Source: an uncultured Lactobacillus sp.
GTDB taxonomy: Bacteria > Bacillota > Bacilli > Lactobacillales > Lactobacillaceae
NCBI GenBank assembly: GCA_946482425.1
Contig: CAMLRO010000031.1
Span: 1 to 15,922, forward strand
Reading direction: 5' to 3'
DNA length: 15,922 nucleotides
Part shown: piece by piece, positions 13,937 to 15,922 of the stretch
Position numbering within the stretch: position 1 is the first letter of the stretch
How the letters are laid out: each line of letters begins with the position of its first letter
Made by a program: the position numbers and the translations under genes
The notes under the pieces: generated by a model
Databases searched by the model: none
Seen by the model: the letters and a program-made list of their open reading frames with translations, nothing else
Told to the model about the DNA's origin: nothing

Positions 13937-15295
13937 ATGGCAGATACTGCTAAAAAGTCATCGAAAGATCAAATTGCAGAGATTGCTGGCAAGTTTGCTG
14001 GTACTCGATTTGTCAGGGCGATAATGGATGCAGGATTTAGTGTAATTTCGTTTTCAATTGTGGGTGCATTTTTCTTAATCATCACTGTGTTGCCGCAGGT
14101 TATTAAAATACCGGCCTTTATCAGCTTTTATGCTAATACGTTAGGCCGGTTTAATGACTTATTTCAGTCTGTTTATAATGCTACGATGGGTATTATAGCA
14201 TTAGTATTTTCTGGTACTTTTGCATATTCATATACCAAGATTTATCAAGAAGAAGAGCACATCAATGTCGTGCCTTTGAACGGATTAATGATGTTTTTGA
14301 TGGGCTTTTTTATCACGGTGGCAGAATTAGTTTGGAAAAACGGGAAAATGGTTTTTTTGCAATCTTCTACCCCAAATAAAATGGTAGCTGGTGGATATGA
14401 AGCATCTACTTCTGGTATTTACCGTATTGGAGCAGTTGGTATTTTTATTGGCTTGGTTATTGCTTGGTTAACTGTTCAAATTTATCGTTATACTATCAAA
14501 CATAATTGGCAAATAAAAATGCCTTCATCCGTTCCTTCTGGAGTTGCTAATTCGTTTAGTGCTTTGATTCCTGCTTTTTGTGTCGCTCTGGTTGTGGCAG
14601 CTATTAATGGTGCTTTAGTTTTAGCGGGAACCGACATGTTTAATTTGTTATATGTTCCTTTCTCATTTATTAGTAAAATTGCTGATACTTGGTGGGGTTT
14701 TTTGGTAATAATGTTTTTGCTGCACCTTCTTTGGTGGTTTGGCATTCACGGAGCAACAATCTTGAGCTCTTTTTATTACCCAATTGTGTTAGCTAATATG
14801 GCCGCTAACGTGAATGGTGCTCATCGGTTCTTTGCCGGTGATCCAACTGATGCATTCATAAATGTTGGTGGTTCTGGTGCAATGCTTGGTGTAGCTATTT
14901 GGCTGGTTTTACGTGCTCGCTCTGCTCAGCTCAAAGAGTTGGGGAAAGTTGAAATCGTGCCAGCCTTTTTTAATATCAACGAGCCCTTAATATTTGGTTT
15001 GCCAATTGTTTATAACATTGATCTTTTTATTCCTTTTGTTTGCGCACCACTTGCAGCTGGTATTGTCGCATATATAGGAATAGAATCTCGTTTGGTCCCT
15101 GTGATCAGATTTCAGCAACCTTGGCCCACGCCAGTAGGATTGAGCGGTTTTATTGCCACTGTAAGCTGGCAGGGAGCAGTACTTTCAATTACTTGTGCAA
15201 TAGTAGCTTTTCTTGTTTGGTATCCGTTTATTAAGCACTATGATAATAAACTTTTGATGCAAGAAAAAAATAAAGAAAAAGCAGAAGCTGCATAA
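13937..15295 (+). CDS. PTS lactose/cellobiose-family EIIC
   Basis: Membrane permease of the lactose/N,N'-diacetylchitobiose/cellobiose PTS family, 452 residues and about ten helices. The catalytic-region residues known from ChbC are present: His271 in WWFGIHGATIL and Glu349 in NINEPLIFGLPIV. AAAGGAG (13921-13927) precedes ATG 13937. It has no EIIA or EIIB domain and no such gene beside it; the EIIB/EIIA pair at 9707-10426 is the natural partner. The divergent GH1 enzyme would hydrolyse the product. The perfect hairpin at 15337 terminates it. Cellobiose or another beta-glucoside is inferred from family and context. Confidence 0.95.
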   Translation: MADTAKKSSKDQIAEIAGKFAGTRFVRAIMDAGFSVISFSIVGAFFLIITVLPQVIKIPAFISFYANTLGRFNDLFQSVYNATMGIIALVFSGTFAYSYTKIYQEEEHINVVPLNGLMMFLMGFFITVAELVWKNGKMVFLQSSTPNKMVAGGYEASTSGIYRIGAVGIFIGLVIAWLTVQIYRYTIKHNWQIKMPSSVPSGVANSFSALIPAFCVALVVAAINGALVLAGTDMFNLLYVPFSFISKIADTWWGFLVIMFLLHLLWWFGIHGATILSSFYYPIVLANMAANVNGAHRFFAGDPTDAFINVGGSGAMLGVAIWLVLRARSAQLKELGKVEIVPAFFNINEPLIFGLPIVYNIDLFIPFVCAPLAAGIVAYIGIESRLVPVIRFQQPWPTPVGLSGFIATVSWQGAVLSITCAIVAFLVWYPFIKHYDNKLLMQEKNKEKAEAA

Positions 15296-15333
15296 AAGAT
15301 AAGTGCTTTCACAAAATCTGTCTGGTAATGAAG

Positions 15334-15384
15334 TGACCCCAAATTTAGGACAAATTTGGGGGTATTTTTATGGCTAAAAAATAC
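15334..15384 (+). mobile_element. IS left-end relic reused as terminator of the EIIC gene
   Basis: CCCCAAATTT (15337-15346) pairs perfectly with AAATTTGGGG (15352-15361) around a 5-base loop, followed by TATTTTTA: a textbook Rho-independent terminator 40 bases after EIIC. The stretch from TGACCCC to the ATG at 15370 is nearly the same as 8898-8937, where an IS3-type OrfA follows. Here the frame is only MAKKY then TAA, like the first residues of an OrfA. No further transposase sequence is seen. Confidence 0.75.
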
Positions 15385-15403
15385 TAAACAATATTTTAGT
15401 ATT
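15380..15403. promoter_or_regulatory. 24-bp palindrome, putative operator upstream of dps
   Basis: AATACTAAA (15380-15388) and TTTAGTATT (15395-15403) are perfect 9-bp inverted repeats around CAATAT. The right arm covers the -35 region of the dps promoter. Because the T run after it is missing, an operator (for example for a stress or metal regulator) is more likely than a terminator. The regulator is unknown. Confidence 0.55.
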
Positions 15404-15419
15404 AAGAGCGCTTACTCGC

Positions 15420-15425
15420 TATAAT
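15420..15425 (+). promoter_or_regulatory. -10 box of the dps promoter
   Basis: Perfect TATAAT 42 bases before the ATG at 15467, with no good -35 box. Just upstream, AGCGCTTACTCGCT (15407-15420) is a short inverted repeat and resembles half of a cre site. GGAGG (15453-15457) is the ribosome site. Confidence 0.6.
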
Positions 15426-15466
15426 AAAAGTGTAACAATATTATTTAATTTTGGAGGCACTTTTAT

Positions 15467-15922
15467 ATGAAATATCCAAAGACTAAAGAAGTTTTAAATC
15501 AATTGGTCGCCGATTTGACTCAATTACATATGGTAGTTCATCAACATCACTGGTACATGCGTGGTAATCGCTTTTTGAAATTACACCCATATTTGGACAA
15601 GGTAATGGATGAATTAGCTGACCAACTGGATGAAGTGTCTGAACGTTTAATTACCCTTGATGGTTCTCCAGTTTCAACATTAAGTGAAATAGCAGCTAAA
15701 ACAAAAATCCCTGATGAAAAGGGCAATTGGGATGAAACAATTGATGAGCGCTATGCCAAAATTATTGCTGATTATCACTACCTTGATCAGCTTTATGAAG
15801 AAGGCATTAAAGTCAGTGATGAAGAGGGAGACTACTCAACCAATGATTTGTTAACTGGTTTTCATAGTGATGTAGAAAAGAGAATTTGGATGATGTCAGG
15901 CGAAATTAACAAGGCTCCTGAA
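15467..15922 (+). CDS. dps: Dps-family ferritin-like DNA-protection protein (3' end cut by window)
   Basis: Cytoplasmic dodecameric mini-ferritin that oxidises iron with peroxide and limits oxidative damage; some members also bind DNA. The ferroxidase residues are complete and in the usual spacing: His28 (HHWYMRG), His40 and Asp44 (LHPYLD), Asp55 and Glu59 (LDEVSERL). The 152 visible codons are open to the window end and close to the family length of about 155, so only a few residues are missing. GGAGG (15453-15457) lies 9 bases before ATG 15467. No lysine-rich N-terminal DNA-binding tail is visible. It has its own promoter, with a palindrome over the -35 region. Confidence 0.95.
   Translation, partial: MKYPKTKEVLNQLVADLTQLHMVVHQHHWYMRGNRFLKLHPYLDKVMDELADQLDEVSERLITLDGSPVSTLSEIAAKTKIPDEKGNWDETIDERYAKIIADYHYLDQLYEEGIKVSDEEGDYSTNDLLTGFHSDVEKRIWMMSGEINKAPE

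Overview
The window is about 37% GC, with strong AGGAGG-type ribosome binding sites, tightly packed genes and relics of IS3-type insertion sequences. Its gene content (M42 peptidase, YkoE under a TPP riboswitch, several PTS loci, 6-phospho-beta-glucosidase, small Dps) fits a Lactobacillus of the acidophilus/delbrueckii group. The species cannot be told from sequence reading alone.

Layout. (1) 1-2489: the 3' part of an M42 aminopeptidase, then a TPP riboswitch driving a stand-alone YkoE-type ECF substrate-binding subunit. A large bidirectional terminator separates it from convergent udk. (2) 2617-8857: the most interesting region, one apparent operon of two tandem GntR/UTRA regulators, mannose-family PTS EIIB, EIIC and EIID, two different SIS-domain proteins and EIIA. 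The second SIS protein resembles FrlB/GfrF fructosamine-6-phosphate deglycases, including its C-terminus. The first resembles the GfrE/GlmS-isomerase type. The order and content recall the Salmonella gfr operon for fructoselysine and glucoselysine, here under GntR control, as FrlR is in Bacillus. The promoter has TTGACA-N17-TACTAT, a near-perfect cre site between -35 and -10, and two inverted TCTGGTAYCA boxes. (3) 8898-9210: an IS3-family left end with a truncated OrfA, then two palindromes. (4) 9211-9438: a two-helix membrane peptide. (5) 9707-15295: a split cellobiose/beta-glucoside locus. It holds EIIB and EIIA (lactose/cellobiose family), an aldo/keto reductase, a convergent GH1 6-phospho-beta-glucosidase, and on the divergent side an unrecognised four-helix membrane protein followed by EIIC. 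(6) 15334-15922: a second IS left-end relic acting as terminator, a 24-bp palindrome, and dps, cut by the window end.

Working together: the first PTS probably imports and phosphorylates a glycated amine, which the SIS enzymes split to sugar phosphate and free amine. The second PTS imports beta-glucosides that the GH1 enzyme hydrolyses. Both would feed glycolysis. A cre site at the first promoter points to carbon catabolite control. IS left-end hairpins recur at gene ends and seem to have been reused as terminators.
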